From Pollutimonas bauzanensis (GTDB lineage Bacteria > Pseudomonadota > Gammaproteobacteria > Burkholderiales > Burkholderiaceae_B): a stretch of 64,000 nucleotides of DNA. The notes under the pieces were generated by a model, which did no database searches, was not told where the DNA came from, and saw nothing but the letters and a program-made list of their open reading frames with translations. Below are positions 16,379 to 25,492 of this stretch, one piece after another. The stretch is from positions 186,001 through 250,000 of the forward strand of contig NZ_FQXE01000002.1 in assembly GCF_900129885.1 (NCBI RefSeq), in the 5' to 3' direction. Within the stretch, counting starts at the first letter, position 1, and each line of letters opens with the position of its first letter. Both the position numbers and the translations under genes were made by a program.

Positions 16379-17284
16379 ATGAATCTCCATTTATTGCTGC
16401 TGGCCGCAGTCGACGGGCTGTCGTACGCAAGCCTGTTATTCATGATCGCGCTGGGGCTGACGCTGATTTGCGGCGTGTTCGGTGTCATCAATGTCGCTCA
16501 TGGCAGTTTCTATGCGTTCGGCGGCTATAGCGCGGCCACGGTGGTGGCCTGGCTGCTGCCTCGCGATGCGTCGACGGCAGTTCTGCTATTGGCGCTATTG
16601 GGCACGGCGGTGCTGGTCGGCGGCGTGTTGGGCGCGGCGCTTGAAAAAGGCCTCATGCGGCGTTTCCAGGATCGCGACCCGGTGCTGCAGTTGCTGGTGA
16701 CGTTCGCGGCCTTCATGATTCTCGAGAACCTGCAGCGCATGATCTGGGGCGCCACGCCCGTCAACGCGGGCGAGCTGGCCAGCCGCATGGGGACCATCGA
16801 GCTGCTGGGCGTGACCTTCATGAAATACCAGTTGCTGATGGTGCCAGGCATCGCGCTGGTTTCCTTTGCGGGGCTGCAGTGCCTGCTGCGCTATTCCGTC
16901 GCCGGCCGAAAACTCGTTGCAGTCATTCACCATCGCGAAGTGGCAACTGCGCTGGGCATTGACGCGGCGCGCGTGGGGCTGATGACATTTGCGCTGGCCG
17001 GCGCGCTGGGCGCGGTGGGCGGGGCGTTGGCGGTTCCCATGACAACGTTCGTGCCTGGCGTGGCGGCCGACATGGTTGTCACCTCCTTTGCCGTGATCGC
17101 CACCGCGGGCCTGGGCCAGATCACCGGCGCCTTGATTGCGTCCATCCTGATAGGACTGGCCCGCGCGTTGGCGATTTATACCTTCCCGGAGCTTGAAGTG
17201 GTCATGCCTTATCTCATGATGGTCGTCGTCCTGCTGCTGCGGCCCAGCGGTCTGTTTACCGTGGCCGCGGCCAGGAGGATTTGA
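16379..17284 (+). CDS. Liv-type ABC permease (LivH-like)
   Basis: A 301-residue inner-membrane permease with about eight transmembrane helices. It opens LLAAVDGLSYASLLFMIALGLTLICGVFGVINVAHG, the conserved LivH start, and contains the EAA-like loop AVIHHREVATALGIDAARV (about 182-200). It overlaps the next permease by one base (TGATG) and pairs with it to form the channel. Confidence 0.9.
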   Translation: MNLHLLLLAAVDGLSYASLLFMIALGLTLICGVFGVINVAHGSFYAFGGYSAATVVAWLLPRDASTAVLLLALLGTAVLVGGVLGAALEKGLMRRFQDRDPVLQLLVTFAAFMILENLQRMIWGATPVNAGELASRMGTIELLGVTFMKYQLLMVPGIALVSFAGLQCLLRYSVAGRKLVAVIHHREVATALGIDAARVGLMTFALAGALGAVGGALAVPMTTFVPGVAADMVVTSFAVIATAGLGQITGALIASILIGLARALAIYTFPELEVVMPYLMMVVVLLLRPSGLFTVAAARRI

Positions 17285-18243
17285 TGAGGCATTCGGCTTT
17301 CATTCTGGGCCTTGGGTGCGCATGCGCGGCCATATTGGCGATGGCGTGGATCTGGCCATGGACCAGGATGCCTGTCATCACCTTTCTGAGCTACGGCATG
17401 GCTGCGCTTGGCCTGTCGGTATTGATGCGGGCGGGGCAGGTGTCTTTTGGCCATGCCATGTACGCCCTGATCTCCGGGTATGGCGCGGCATATACCGTAA
17501 GAGCTTTCCCCGGCGCGGATGCGCTGGCGGCGCTGGCAGCGGGTGTATTGAGCGCCGTCATCGCAGGCGCCGTGGTGGCTGCCTTTGTTTCCCGCTATCG
17601 CGGAATTTTCTTCGGCATGCTCAATCTGGGCATCTCCATGGTGTTTTATTCCCTGGCCGGGAAGCTCTATACCTGGACGGGCGGAACGGACGGCCTGCGC
17701 TTTGACCGGCCCCGCCTGTTTGGCATGGCGCTCGATCGCAGCGGGTTTGAATGGGGCATGATGCTGCTGGCGCTCGTGCTGGCCATGTTGTGCGGCTGGG
17801 CGGTGCAGCGCTATTTCAGGTCGTCCGCGGGCCAGATCGCGGTCGCGATACGCAGCAACGAAACCCGGCTTGAATACATAGGCCTCTCGGCCCGCGCCGC
17901 CTTGATGGAGGCCTATGTGCTGTCATCCGCGCTGGTCGGGATCGGCGGCGCCCTGCTTGCGCTCGCTCAAGGCCTGATGACCCCGGAAGGCGGCTATTGG
18001 CTTCGTTCCGGCGAATATGTCTTTATTGCCATTCTGGGCGGGGCGGACCACGCGATCGGCGCATTCCTGGGCGCGGCGGCATTCGAACTGATTCTGCTGG
18101 TGGGGGCGGCGTACTTCACCAATATCTGGCAAATCGTGCTGGGCGTGACCTTGCTGATCGTGATTTTCTTTGCGCCCTCCGGATTGGTCGGGCGGTTTCG
18201 GCAATCACGCCTGGACAAGGGGATGGAGGGCGGGAAATCATGA
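17284..18243 (+). CDS. Liv-type ABC permease (LivM-like)
   Basis: A 319-residue permease with about eight to nine hydrophobic segments and the coupling loop VAIRSNETRLEYIGLSARAALMEAY (about 195-220). The C-terminal IFFAPSGLVGRF is the usual LivM ending. The ATG overlaps the LivH-like stop by one base, and its own stop overlaps the LivG-like start, so the operon is tightly coupled. Confidence 0.9.
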   Translation: MRHSAFILGLGCACAAILAMAWIWPWTRMPVITFLSYGMAALGLSVLMRAGQVSFGHAMYALISGYGAAYTVRAFPGADALAALAAGVLSAVIAGAVVAAFVSRYRGIFFGMLNLGISMVFYSLAGKLYTWTGGTDGLRFDRPRLFGMALDRSGFEWGMMLLALVLAMLCGWAVQRYFRSSAGQIAVAIRSNETRLEYIGLSARAALMEAYVLSSALVGIGGALLALAQGLMTPEGGYWLRSGEYVFIAILGGADHAIGAFLGAAAFELILLVGAAYFTNIWQIVLGVTLLIVIFFAPSGLVGRFRQSRLDKGMEGGKS

Positions 18244-18998
18244 ACAGCGCCCCGGGCGATCTGCTGTTGGAAACCAGGGGGCTGACCCTGCGCTTTGGCG
18301 CCATCAACGCTGCGGACAACATTGACTTCACCTTGCGCCAGGGCGAGCACCTGGCGGTGATCGGCGCCAATGGCGCGGGCAAGACCACGTTCATCAACAT
18401 CTGCACCGGCTACATCAAGCCCAGCAGCGGCACCGTCTTATTCGCCGGGCGGGACATTACCCTCAAAGGCCCCAGGCAGATTGCCCGGCTGGGGGTCGGG
18501 CGTTCCTTCCAGCTTCCGCAGCTGTTTCTCGAGCATACCGTGCAGGAATGCCTGCAACTGGCATCGGTCGCGCGCGACCGGAAGATTTCCCGCTGGATCC
18601 CGCTGGCGCAGAACGCCAATGGCACTGCGGTTGCGGAAATGCTGGAGCTGGTGGAATTGACGCCCTATCGGAACGAGCCGGCGGCGGCGCTGCCGGAGGG
18701 GCGCCGCAAGCTGCTGGATGTGGCCATTGCGCTGATGCTGGAGCCGCGGCTCATGATCATGGACGAGCCTACCAGCGGCGTCGCCTCGGAGGACAAGCAT
18801 GCGGTGATGCGCACCATCATGGCGGCGTTGCGCCAGCGCAATGTCACCAGTTGGTTTGTCGAGCACGACGTCGACATCGTGCTGGCCTACGCCACGCGCG
18901 TGGCGGCCTGGATCGACGGCCGGGTGGCGGCGGATGGCGCGCCCGAGGCTGTCTTCAGCGACCCGGCCATTCGGCGCGAAGTGCTGGGGGAGCGTTGA
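18240..18998 (+). CDS. Liv-type ABC ATPase (LivG-like) with altered signature loop
   Basis: A 252-residue ATPase. Walker A GANGAGKT is at residues 42-49, Q-loop FQLPQLF near 90, Walker B LMIMDEP at 171-177, and the switch His in WFVEHD near 206. The C-loop reads LPEGR (151-155) where LivG proteins usually keep an L-S-x-G-E/Q motif; ATP sites in heterodimeric transporters tolerate this, so function with the LivF-like partner is still expected. The start at 18240 overlaps the permease stop. Confidence 0.88.
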   Translation: MNSAPGDLLLETRGLTLRFGAINAADNIDFTLRQGEHLAVIGANGAGKTTFINICTGYIKPSSGTVLFAGRDITLKGPRQIARLGVGRSFQLPQLFLEHTVQECLQLASVARDRKISRWIPLAQNANGTAVAEMLELVELTPYRNEPAAALPEGRRKLLDVAIALMLEPRLMIMDEPTSGVASEDKHAVMRTIMAALRQRNVTSWFVEHDVDIVLAYATRVAAWIDGRVAADGAPEAVFSDPAIRREVLGER

Positions 18999-18999
18999 G

Positions 19000-19704
19000 A
19001 TGAGCTTGCACATCGAATCCATGCGCGTCGACCTCGGCGGCAATACGGTGCTGCGCAATGTGAGCATCAGCCTGCCGGGCGGCGAGACGGTGGCGGTGGT
19101 CGGGCGCAATGGCGCGGGCAAGACCACGCTGCTGCGCAGCATCATGGGCCTGGTGAAACCGGCATCGGGCCTCATGCTGCTCGACGGCCGGGATCTCTGC
19201 GCGGAGCCCGCGCACTTGCGGGCCGCCGCCGGGTTCGGCTACGCGCCCGAGGACAGGGTCATCTTCCCCGCATTGAGCGTGGCCCAGAACATTGCCTTGC
19301 CTTGCGAGGTGCAGCGTGTGCCCAGACGCGAAATCGAGCAAAGGGTCGAGGCGGTGCTTGCAGCGATGCCGCAGCTCAAGCCCATGTTGCCGCGCTCGGG
19401 GGCCGCGCTGTCGGGCGGCCAGGGCAAGATGGTTGCGCTGGCGCGGGCGCTGATGGTGGGAACCCGGTTCGTTCTGCTGGACGAACCATTCCAGGGGTTG
19501 GCGCCCGTACTGGCCAGGCAATATGGAGACTCGCTCAGGGCATTGCGTCAGTCGCACCCGCAGCTTTGCGTGGTCATCACCGAGTCGAACGCATCCCTGC
19601 TCGATGGTGTGCAGAGCCTCACGCTGTTTATCGAGCGGGGCTATGTGGCCACGGATCAACAAGCATGGCCCAAGGGCCATGCACAATCGGGAGAAAGTGA
19701 ATGA
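19000..19704 (+). CDS. Liv-type ABC ATPase (LivF-like)
   Basis: A 234-residue ATPase with Walker A GRNGAGKT (residues about 36-43), a canonical signature LSGGQ (about 138-142) and Walker B FVLLDEP (about 161-167). The ATG follows the LivG-like stop by one base and the stop overlaps the CoA-transferase start, so import and activation are cotranslated. The canonical signature here compensates for the altered one in the partner. Confidence 0.9.
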   Translation: MSLHIESMRVDLGGNTVLRNVSISLPGGETVAVVGRNGAGKTTLLRSIMGLVKPASGLMLLDGRDLCAEPAHLRAAAGFGYAPEDRVIFPALSVAQNIALPCEVQRVPRREIEQRVEAVLAAMPQLKPMLPRSGAALSGGQGKMVALARALMVGTRFVLLDEPFQGLAPVLARQYGDSLRALRQSHPQLCVVITESNASLLDGVQSLTLFIERGYVATDQQAWPKGHAQSGESE

Positions 19705-20933
19705 ATGCTGAAGAGGCGGGGTTACCTCTGGGCGAAGGCCCGCTCAGGGGGCTGGTTGTGATCGATGTGACGCGAGTGGTGGCCGGGCCGTACTGCACGA
19801 TGATGCTGGCCGACCTGGGCGCTACCGTGATCAAGGTCGAGAACCCGGCGGAGCCCGACTACGTGCGCAGCTTTCCGCCTTTCGTTCAGGGCGACCATGG
19901 TCGCGCCAGCGCCTTTTTCGCGCAGTACAACCGCCACAAGCTTGGCATCAGCCTCAATCTCAAAACCAGCCAGGGCCAGGCATTGCTGCGCAAACTGATC
20001 GGCAAGGCCGACATGCTGGTGGAGAACTTCCGCCCTGGAACAATGGCGAAAATGGGGCTCGATTATGAGGCGCTGAAAGCAGAAAATCCGCGCCTTGTCT
20101 ATGTCTCCATCAGCGGGTTCGGGCAGACGGGCCCCCATTCGCTTCGTCCCGCCTATGACAACAGCGCGCAGGCAACCGGCGGGCTCTGGTCTTTCAACGG
20201 GGAAAAGGGGCGGCCTCCCGTGCGGGTGGGCACGATCATCGGAGACCTGTCGGCATCCTTCTACGCCACGATCGCGGCCCTGGCCGCAATCATGCACGCC
20301 AGGCAGACCGGGGAAGGGCAACTGGTGGATGTCGCCCAGCAGGATTCCGTGGTGACGCTGACCGAACATGCGGTGGTCAACTACACCGTCGATCAAATCG
20401 TTGCCGAGCCTTTGGGAAACGATCATCCCTTTGTCCGCCCTTATGGCCAGCTTGCCTGCAAGGACGGGTTTGTCTTCTTTGGCGCCTACACCGACAAGTT
20501 CTGGCGCGAGGCATGCAGGATCTTCGGCGAACCCGGACTGATCGCGGACCCCGAGATCGACACCATGGAAAAGCGCTTTGATCCGCAGGTCTATGAGCGC
20601 CGTGTGGCGCCCATCGTCAGGCGATGGTGCGCGCATCGGACCAAGGCCGAGCTGGAGGACATGGCCGGTGACGTGATTCCGCTCACGCCGATTAAAACCA
20701 TGGCCGAAGTGGTGGAGGATCCCCACCTGGCCGCGCGGGAGATGTTTGTGCCCGTGGTCATGGATGGCGTGCAGGTGAAAGCGTTCGGCAGCCCCATGAA
20801 ACTCTCGAAAACGCCCGTCAATGCTTCGGGAGCGGCGCCTTCCTTCGGCGAGCACAATACGCTGGTATTCAGACTATGGGCGGGCCTGAGCGCCGGGGAG
20901 CTGGGGCGCCTGTGCGCGGAGGGAGTGATCTGA
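19701..20933 (+). CDS. CaiB/BaiF family CoA-transferase (class III)
   Basis: A 410-residue class III CoA-transferase. It opens LRGLVVIDVTRVVAGPYCTMMLADLGATVIKVE, the family N-terminus, has RNxxRPG-type ENFRPG near 109, and the catalytic Asp is Asp182 in IIGDLSAS. It moves CoA from a donor thioester such as succinyl-CoA to a free carboxylate. Position directly after a Liv-type importer suggests it activates the imported acid. It overlaps the ATPase gene before it and the hydratase gene after it. Confidence 0.9.
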   Translation: MNAEEAGLPLGEGPLRGLVVIDVTRVVAGPYCTMMLADLGATVIKVENPAEPDYVRSFPPFVQGDHGRASAFFAQYNRHKLGISLNLKTSQGQALLRKLIGKADMLVENFRPGTMAKMGLDYEALKAENPRLVYVSISGFGQTGPHSLRPAYDNSAQATGGLWSFNGEKGRPPVRVGTIIGDLSASFYATIAALAAIMHARQTGEGQLVDVAQQDSVVTLTEHAVVNYTVDQIVAEPLGNDHPFVRPYGQLACKDGFVFFGAYTDKFWREACRIFGEPGLIADPEIDTMEKRFDPQVYERRVAPIVRRWCAHRTKAELEDMAGDVIPLTPIKTMAEVVEDPHLAAREMFVPVVMDGVQVKAFGSPMKLSKTPVNASGAAPSFGEHNTLVFRLWAGLSAGELGRLCAEGVI

Positions 20934-21679
20934 TGAGCATCAGCTATGAGGTGCGCAAGCAGATCGCGCATATTTGCTTCGACCGCCCGGAGAAGCTCAA
21001 CGCCCTGACGCTGGACATGTATGAGCAGCTTGCCCGGGCCTTTGTCCGCGCCAACGACGACGACGGCGTGCGCGTCGTGCTGCTTACCGGCGCGGGCGAC
21101 CGCGCCTTCTGCGTGGGGGCGGATCTGACCGAGTCCATACCCGCATTGGCGGAAGGACGCTTCGATATTTCCGAATGGGACGGCGCGCACATCAAGCAGC
21201 CTGGCTTCTACAAACCCGTGGTGGCGGCCATCAATGGCTTGTGCATGGGCGGCGGCTTCGAGATCATGCTGGCGGCCGATATTCGCGTCGCCGCCGACAG
21301 CGCGATTTTCGCGTTGCCCGAAGCCTCGCTGGGCTTCACGCCCGCGGGCGGCACGCTGGTGCGGCTGACGCGCCAGATTCCCTATGCCTACGCGATGGAG
21401 CTGATGATGACCGCGGAGCGCTTTCCGGCCAGCCGGCTGGCGGAAATGGGCCTGCTGAACCGTGTCGTGCCCGCGGCCGAACTGGCGCAGGTCGCATTGG
21501 CATATGCCGAAGGCATCGCCCAGAAGGGCCGGGTAGCCATATCCGTGATCAAAGAAGCGGCCCTGACCCTGGGCCACCTTTCCTTTCAGGAGGCCTTCGC
21601 GCGCGAGGCAAAGCTGGGCCAGCGCGCATTCACCAGCGATGAAGCCAGGGCGGGCCTGCAGCGCTTTCTAGCGCGCTGA
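20933..21679 (+). CDS. Enoyl-CoA hydratase/isomerase (crotonase) family protein
   Basis: A 248-residue crotonase. The oxyanion-hole segments AFCVGADLTE and GLCMGGGFEI are present, and both catalytic glutamates of hydratases are retained (GGGFE near residue 105 and LPEASLGF near 127). It should hydrate a 2-enoyl-CoA or catalyse a related reaction on the product of the CoA-transferase. Translation is coupled to the upstream gene by TGATG. It is the last gene of the ABC operon. Confidence 0.9.
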   Translation: MSISYEVRKQIAHICFDRPEKLNALTLDMYEQLARAFVRANDDDGVRVVLLTGAGDRAFCVGADLTESIPALAEGRFDISEWDGAHIKQPGFYKPVVAAINGLCMGGGFEIMLAADIRVAADSAIFALPEASLGFTPAGGTLVRLTRQIPYAYAMELMMTAERFPASRLAEMGLLNRVVPAAELAQVALAYAEGIAQKGRVAISVIKEAALTLGHLSFQEAFAREAKLGQRAFTSDEARAGLQRFLAR

Positions 21680-21830
21680 TGCCGACAGACTCGTTACGCT
21701 GGCGCGCTGGTTGGAAGAGGCACTGGGACTCGCCGTCCCAGGGCGATAGCCTTCGCTGCGACGGCTGCTCCTGATCTCAACACGCAATACATCCAGTGCC
21801 TGCGCAGTCGAGCCATGGGCATGCAGCTTT

Positions 21831-22184
21831 TCACACGTCCAGTATCGGCGCAAAGCCGCCGAAAATCATGCGTTTGCCATCGAAGCACATCTGCTCGCCC
21901 ATGGCCTTCATGCGCGGGTCGGACATCATTTTCTGGTTCGCCGCGTCGCGCACCTCTTTGGACGGGTATTCCAGCCAGCTAAAGACGACGACTTCATCCT
22001 CTTTGGCTTTTACCGCTCCACGAAAGTCCGTGAGCTTGCCGTCGGGCACATCGTCGCCCCAGCATTCGACAAAGCGGGTCGCGCCGAATTCCTTGAACAG
22101 ATGTGACGCCTCCTCGGCTTGCTTTCTGTACGCTTCCTTGTTCGCGGCGGGCACGGCTACAACGAATCCTTCTACATAGTTCAT
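21831..22184 (-). CDS. DUF1428 domain protein
   Basis: A 117-residue protein beginning MNYVEGFVVAVPAANKEAYRK and containing FGATRFVECWGDDVPDG, VVVFSWLEYPSKEVRD and MCFDGKRMIFGGFAPIL, which are the hallmark blocks of DUF1428. The fold is a small dimeric alpha/beta barrel of unknown catalysis. The start at 22184 follows AGGAGAACGATA; the longer frame to 22295 does not match the family. It lies alone at the convergent end of the ABC operon. Confidence 0.88.
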   Translation of the reverse strand: MNYVEGFVVAVPAANKEAYRKQAEEASHLFKEFGATRFVECWGDDVPDGKLTDFRGAVKAKEDEVVVFSWLEYPSKEVRDAANQKMMSDPRMKAMGEQMCFDGKRMIFGGFAPILDV

Positions 22185-22346
22185 TATCGTTCTCCTGTGA
22201 AAGGGTACGGCAATGAAAACTATAGACCTGAAAGTCTGATCCCTGTTTTTCCATATGTTTCGGACGAGCCCGCAGCCGCGATGGCCATCGACCACTCGGC
22301 AGCCTGGCCGCCGTAGGGGTCGGCGATGCAGCTGCTGGCGGCTTCC

Positions 22347-23315
22347 CTACTTCAGGTCGGCGTTTTTGACAACGTCGCTCCAGATGGCGACCTCTTTTGA
22401 AAGCGCCTCATAGGTTTCAGCCGGAGCGCTCGGTACCGCATCGGCGCCTTGGCTGGCCATGGCTTTCTGCACAGAGGGCGCCAGCGCGGCCTGCTTCATG
22501 GCTTCGTACAGTTTTGCGCGTATCGCTTCCGGCGTGCCCTTGGGCGCAAGAAGCACATACCGTGTACTGACGTCGAAATCCTTCACGCCCTCTTCCTGCA
22601 GGGTTGGGACATCGGGCAAGGATTTCGCGCGCTCTTTGGTCGTGACGGCCAGGAAGCGCAGCTTCTCGTTATGGACATGCCCCATGAGCGTGGGCATGGT
22701 GTCGAACACCATGTCGACCTGCCCGCCGATCAGGTCGGTGAGAGCGGGCCCGCTGCCTTTGTAGGGAACGTGCAGCAGCTTGATCCCCGTGGCCAGCTGG
22801 AATTTCTCTCCCGTCATGTGCTGCGAGGAACCATAGCCCGCGGAGGCAAAGCTGAGTTCTCCATTGCGCTCTTTGGCCAGGGCAATGAGTTCCTGAATGT
22901 TCTTCACCGGGAGGCTGGCGCGCACCACCACGGCCAGGGGCGTGGATGTGGCCATGGACACGCCTTCGAAGGCATCGGGGAATTTGTATTGCTGCTGCTT
23001 GGAGGGCAGCAGCGAGTTGATCGCCATGCTGCCCAGAGCGCCGAGCAATACCGTGTAGCCATCGGGCGCGGCGCTTGCCACGGACTGCGCGCCGATCTCG
23101 CCGGCCGCGCCGGCTTTGTTTTCGACGACGATAGACGTCCCAAGAATCTTGCCGAGCTGCTCGGCATAAACCCGCGCCGAAAAATCGGTCGCCCCGCCCG
23201 GCGGATAAGGCACGATCATTCGCACAGGCGCCTCGGGCCAAGGCGCAGCGGCCGCCAAGGTGGCCGTAGCGGCCAGCGCCGCCGCGGCGAGGAATCGTGT
23301 GATGGCATTAGGCAT
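22347..23315 (-). CDS. Bug/TctC-family periplasmic receptor
   Basis: A 322-residue exported protein with a signal peptide ending near ATLAAAA (residue about 24) and the Bug opening WPEAPVRMIVPYPPGGATDFSA. The ligand-loop block LLHVPYKGSGPALTDLIGGQVD is also present. It diverges from the iclR gene, so it probably delivers the acid handled by the IclR-headed operon. No membrane partner is encoded here. Confidence 0.92.
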   Translation of the reverse strand: MPNAITRFLAAAALAATATLAAAAPWPEAPVRMIVPYPPGGATDFSARVYAEQLGKILGTSIVVENKAGAAGEIGAQSVASAAPDGYTVLLGALGSMAINSLLPSKQQQYKFPDAFEGVSMATSTPLAVVVRASLPVKNIQELIALAKERNGELSFASAGYGSSQHMTGEKFQLATGIKLLHVPYKGSGPALTDLIGGQVDMVFDTMPTLMGHVHNEKLRFLAVTTKERAKSLPDVPTLQEEGVKDFDVSTRYVLLAPKGTPEAIRAKLYEAMKQAALAPSVQKAMASQGADAVPSAPAETYEALSKEVAIWSDVVKNADLK

Positions 23316-23332
23316 TCATGTCTCCCTTGATT

Positions 23333-23347
23333 TCCTAAATAATAGGA
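23333..23347. promoter_or_regulatory. Palindrome TCCTA-N5-TAGGA near the Bug start
   Basis: TCCTAAATAATAGGA is a perfect 5-bp-arm inverted repeat 17 bases before the Bug start. It shares the TAGG/CCTA arms with the site next to iclR and is a candidate IclR operator. Confidence 0.4.
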
Positions 23348-23514
23348 TTTAGTTCTCAAACCTTGATTTTTTATGGATGGATATATAGCATGTTTTTAGC
23401 GCTTACAGCGATAAGTGTTTGCACCGAATCATAGGTTCTTACGGATGATTGCCCTACGACATTTATGGAATAAGGCCGTCGCCCGAAAAGAATAAGGCGT
23501 GTAGAATGCGTATT

Positions 23515-23528
23515 TTTAGGTTCCTAAA
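23515..23528. promoter_or_regulatory. Palindrome TTTAGG-TT-CCTAAA before iclR
   Basis: TTTAGGTTCCTAAA is a perfect inverted repeat ending 12 bases before the iclR start. IclR proteins bind palindromes of this size, so autorepression is likely. Confidence 0.45.
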
Positions 23529-23540
23529 TGATGGGACGGA

Positions 23541-24311
23541 ATGGATAAAACCTTATTGAAAGGCCTGATGGTGCTCGAGACCATCAGCCGGCTCGACGGC
23601 GAGGCCCATACGCTCGATCAGGTCGCGGCAGAGGTCGGCCTTACGCGCAGCAATACGCATCGGACTCTGCAAACGCTGGCCCATGCGGGCTATTTGCGGC
23701 GGGACACCGAAACCGGCGCTTACCGGTGCACCTTGAAAATGTTCGAGCTTGGCGCCCGCCAGCTCGCCGGCATGGACGCTCGCCGGCTGGCCCCGCCCTT
23801 CATGCGTGAACTGGCCCGCAAGACGGGGGAAACGGTGCACCTGTCCGTGCTGGACGATCTGGATGTGGTCTACGTGGACAAGATCGACAGCGCGCAGCCG
23901 CTAGTCGCCTACTCCACGGTCGGCGGACGCGCGCCCGCCTATGCCGTCGCCACCGGAAAGGCGCTGCTCGCCTTCCAGGCGCCCGACTACATCGAGCATT
24001 ACAGCAATTCCGTCCGCAAGCACACCGAGAACACGCATGTCTCGATTTCGGCGCTCAAACAAGAGCTCGCGGACATCGCCCGTATCGGCTATGCCATGAA
24101 TCGGGGTGAATGGCGCCCCGGCATAGGCGGTATCGCGGCGCCGGTCTTCAACGGGCTCGACAAGGTCGTCGCCGCGCTGGGCATATCCGGTCCGCTCGAG
24201 CGGCTCACCAATCAGAAGATGGCGCAATTCGCGCCCCTCGTCCAACAAACCGCGCGGGAATTATCCGCGCACATGGGTTATCGCGGCGGCTATTTCGGCC
24301 TGGCCGCGTGA
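23541..24311 (+). CDS. IclR-family transcriptional regulator
   Basis: A 256-residue IclR regulator. The winged HTH spans about residues 5-65 (TLDQVAAEVGLTRSNTHRTLQTL) and the GAF-like effector domain about 80-250 (ETVHLSVLDDLDVVYVDKIDS, GIAAPVFNG). It is the first gene of a plus-strand run of CoA-metabolism genes and diverges from a Bug receptor gene. Palindromes sit close to both start codons. Confidence 0.9.
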   Translation: MDKTLLKGLMVLETISRLDGEAHTLDQVAAEVGLTRSNTHRTLQTLAHAGYLRRDTETGAYRCTLKMFELGARQLAGMDARRLAPPFMRELARKTGETVHLSVLDDLDVVYVDKIDSAQPLVAYSTVGGRAPAYAVATGKALLAFQAPDYIEHYSNSVRKHTENTHVSISALKQELADIARIGYAMNRGEWRPGIGGIAAPVFNGLDKVVAALGISGPLERLTNQKMAQFAPLVQQTARELSAHMGYRGGYFGLAA

Positions 24312-24322
24312 TGGGAGAATCA

Positions 24323-25486
24323 ATGCAACAAGAGTCAACGCTCAAGGGCATACGCGTCATCGAGATCTGCAACGTGGCCGCGGGGCCGTTCTGCGGCATG
24401 CTGCTCGCCGACATGGGGGCGGACCTCGTCAAGATCGAGCAGCCCGGCAGCGGCGACACGCTGCGCAGTTGGGCGCCGATCACCGACGGCTACAGCGAAA
24501 ACTTCGCATCCCTCAACCGCAACAAACGGTCAGTCGCCCTTAACCTCAAGAACGAGCAAGACCAGCAAGTGGCGGCCAGACTCATCGCGCAGGCCGATGT
24601 CCTCATTGAAAACAATCGCCCCGGGGTCATGGACCGCCTGGGGCTGGGTTATGCCGCGATGCGCGAGCAAAACCCGGCCCTGGTTTATTGCTCGATTTCG
24701 GCATATGGCCAAAGCGGCCCGCGCAGCCAGGAAGGCGGGTTCGACCTGACTCTTCAGGCCATGAGCGGGCTGATGAGCGTCACGGGCGAACCCGGGGGCG
24801 CGCCGATCAAATGCGGGGTTCCCGTCTGCGATTTTACGGCCGGCCTGTATGCCGCCTTCTCCATCGCGACGGCGCTGCGCAGCGTAGCGCTTGACGGGCA
24901 AGGCACGCATATCGATGTATCCATGCTGGGCGCGACCCTGGGCATCGCAGCCTTGCAGACATCGCAATATTTCGGCACCGGCATTGACCCGGTCAAGCTC
25001 GGCTCGGCGCACCCTCGCAACGCCCCCTATCAAGTGTTCAGGTGCGAGGGCGGCTATTTCGGCATGGCGGCCGGCAACAACTCCTTATGGAAAGCCGTAT
25101 GCACGGTGGTAGAACGCGAAGAGCTGGTCCTGGATGCCCGCTTTGTCAATCCGACCGATAGAGCCGCCAATCAGGACGCGCTGCGGGAGATACTGGAAGA
25201 AATCTTCGCGGCGGCCGATGCCGAAACGTGGCTGAAACATTTCCGCGGTGCCGGCGTGCCGTGCGCGCCGATCAACGATTATTCCGACGTGCTCGCGGAC
25301 CCGCAGGTCGAGCACATGGAATGGGTGCGGGACCTCGAACTGCCGAACGGCGCGCGCACCCGCACTTTCGTCTCGCCTGTCCGCTTCGACTCCCGCAGCG
25401 CCGAGCTGCGGCTTCGCCCGCCGGCGCTCGGCGAACATAATGAAGAAGTGCTGGCCGAGCTATTGAAACGACAAACCGCAGAGTAG
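24323..25486 (+). CDS. CaiB/BaiF family CoA-transferase
   Basis: A 387-residue class III CoA-transferase. It opens LKGIRVIEICNVAAGPFCGMLLADMGADLVKIE, contains ENNRPG (about 96-101), and has the catalytic Asp170 in VCDFTAG. The start at 24323 has GGGAGAAT just upstream; an alternative ATG at 24311 overlaps the iclR stop. It is followed at six bases by a crotonase-like gene, repeating the CaiB-hydratase order of the ABC operon. Confidence 0.9.
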   Translation: MQQESTLKGIRVIEICNVAAGPFCGMLLADMGADLVKIEQPGSGDTLRSWAPITDGYSENFASLNRNKRSVALNLKNEQDQQVAARLIAQADVLIENNRPGVMDRLGLGYAAMREQNPALVYCSISAYGQSGPRSQEGGFDLTLQAMSGLMSVTGEPGGAPIKCGVPVCDFTAGLYAAFSIATALRSVALDGQGTHIDVSMLGATLGIAALQTSQYFGTGIDPVKLGSAHPRNAPYQVFRCEGGYFGMAAGNNSLWKAVCTVVEREELVLDARFVNPTDRAANQDALREILEEIFAAADAETWLKHFRGAGVPCAPINDYSDVLADPQVEHMEWVRDLELPNGARTRTFVSPVRFDSRSAELRLRPPALGEHNEEVLAELLKRQTAE

Positions 25487-25492
25487 CCACCC

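Noticed and set aside
15027-16430. Minus-strand open frame of 467 codons
   Set aside because: It lies opposite the Liv-type binding-protein gene and has low-complexity Arg/Gly/His-rich sequence typical of a shadow.
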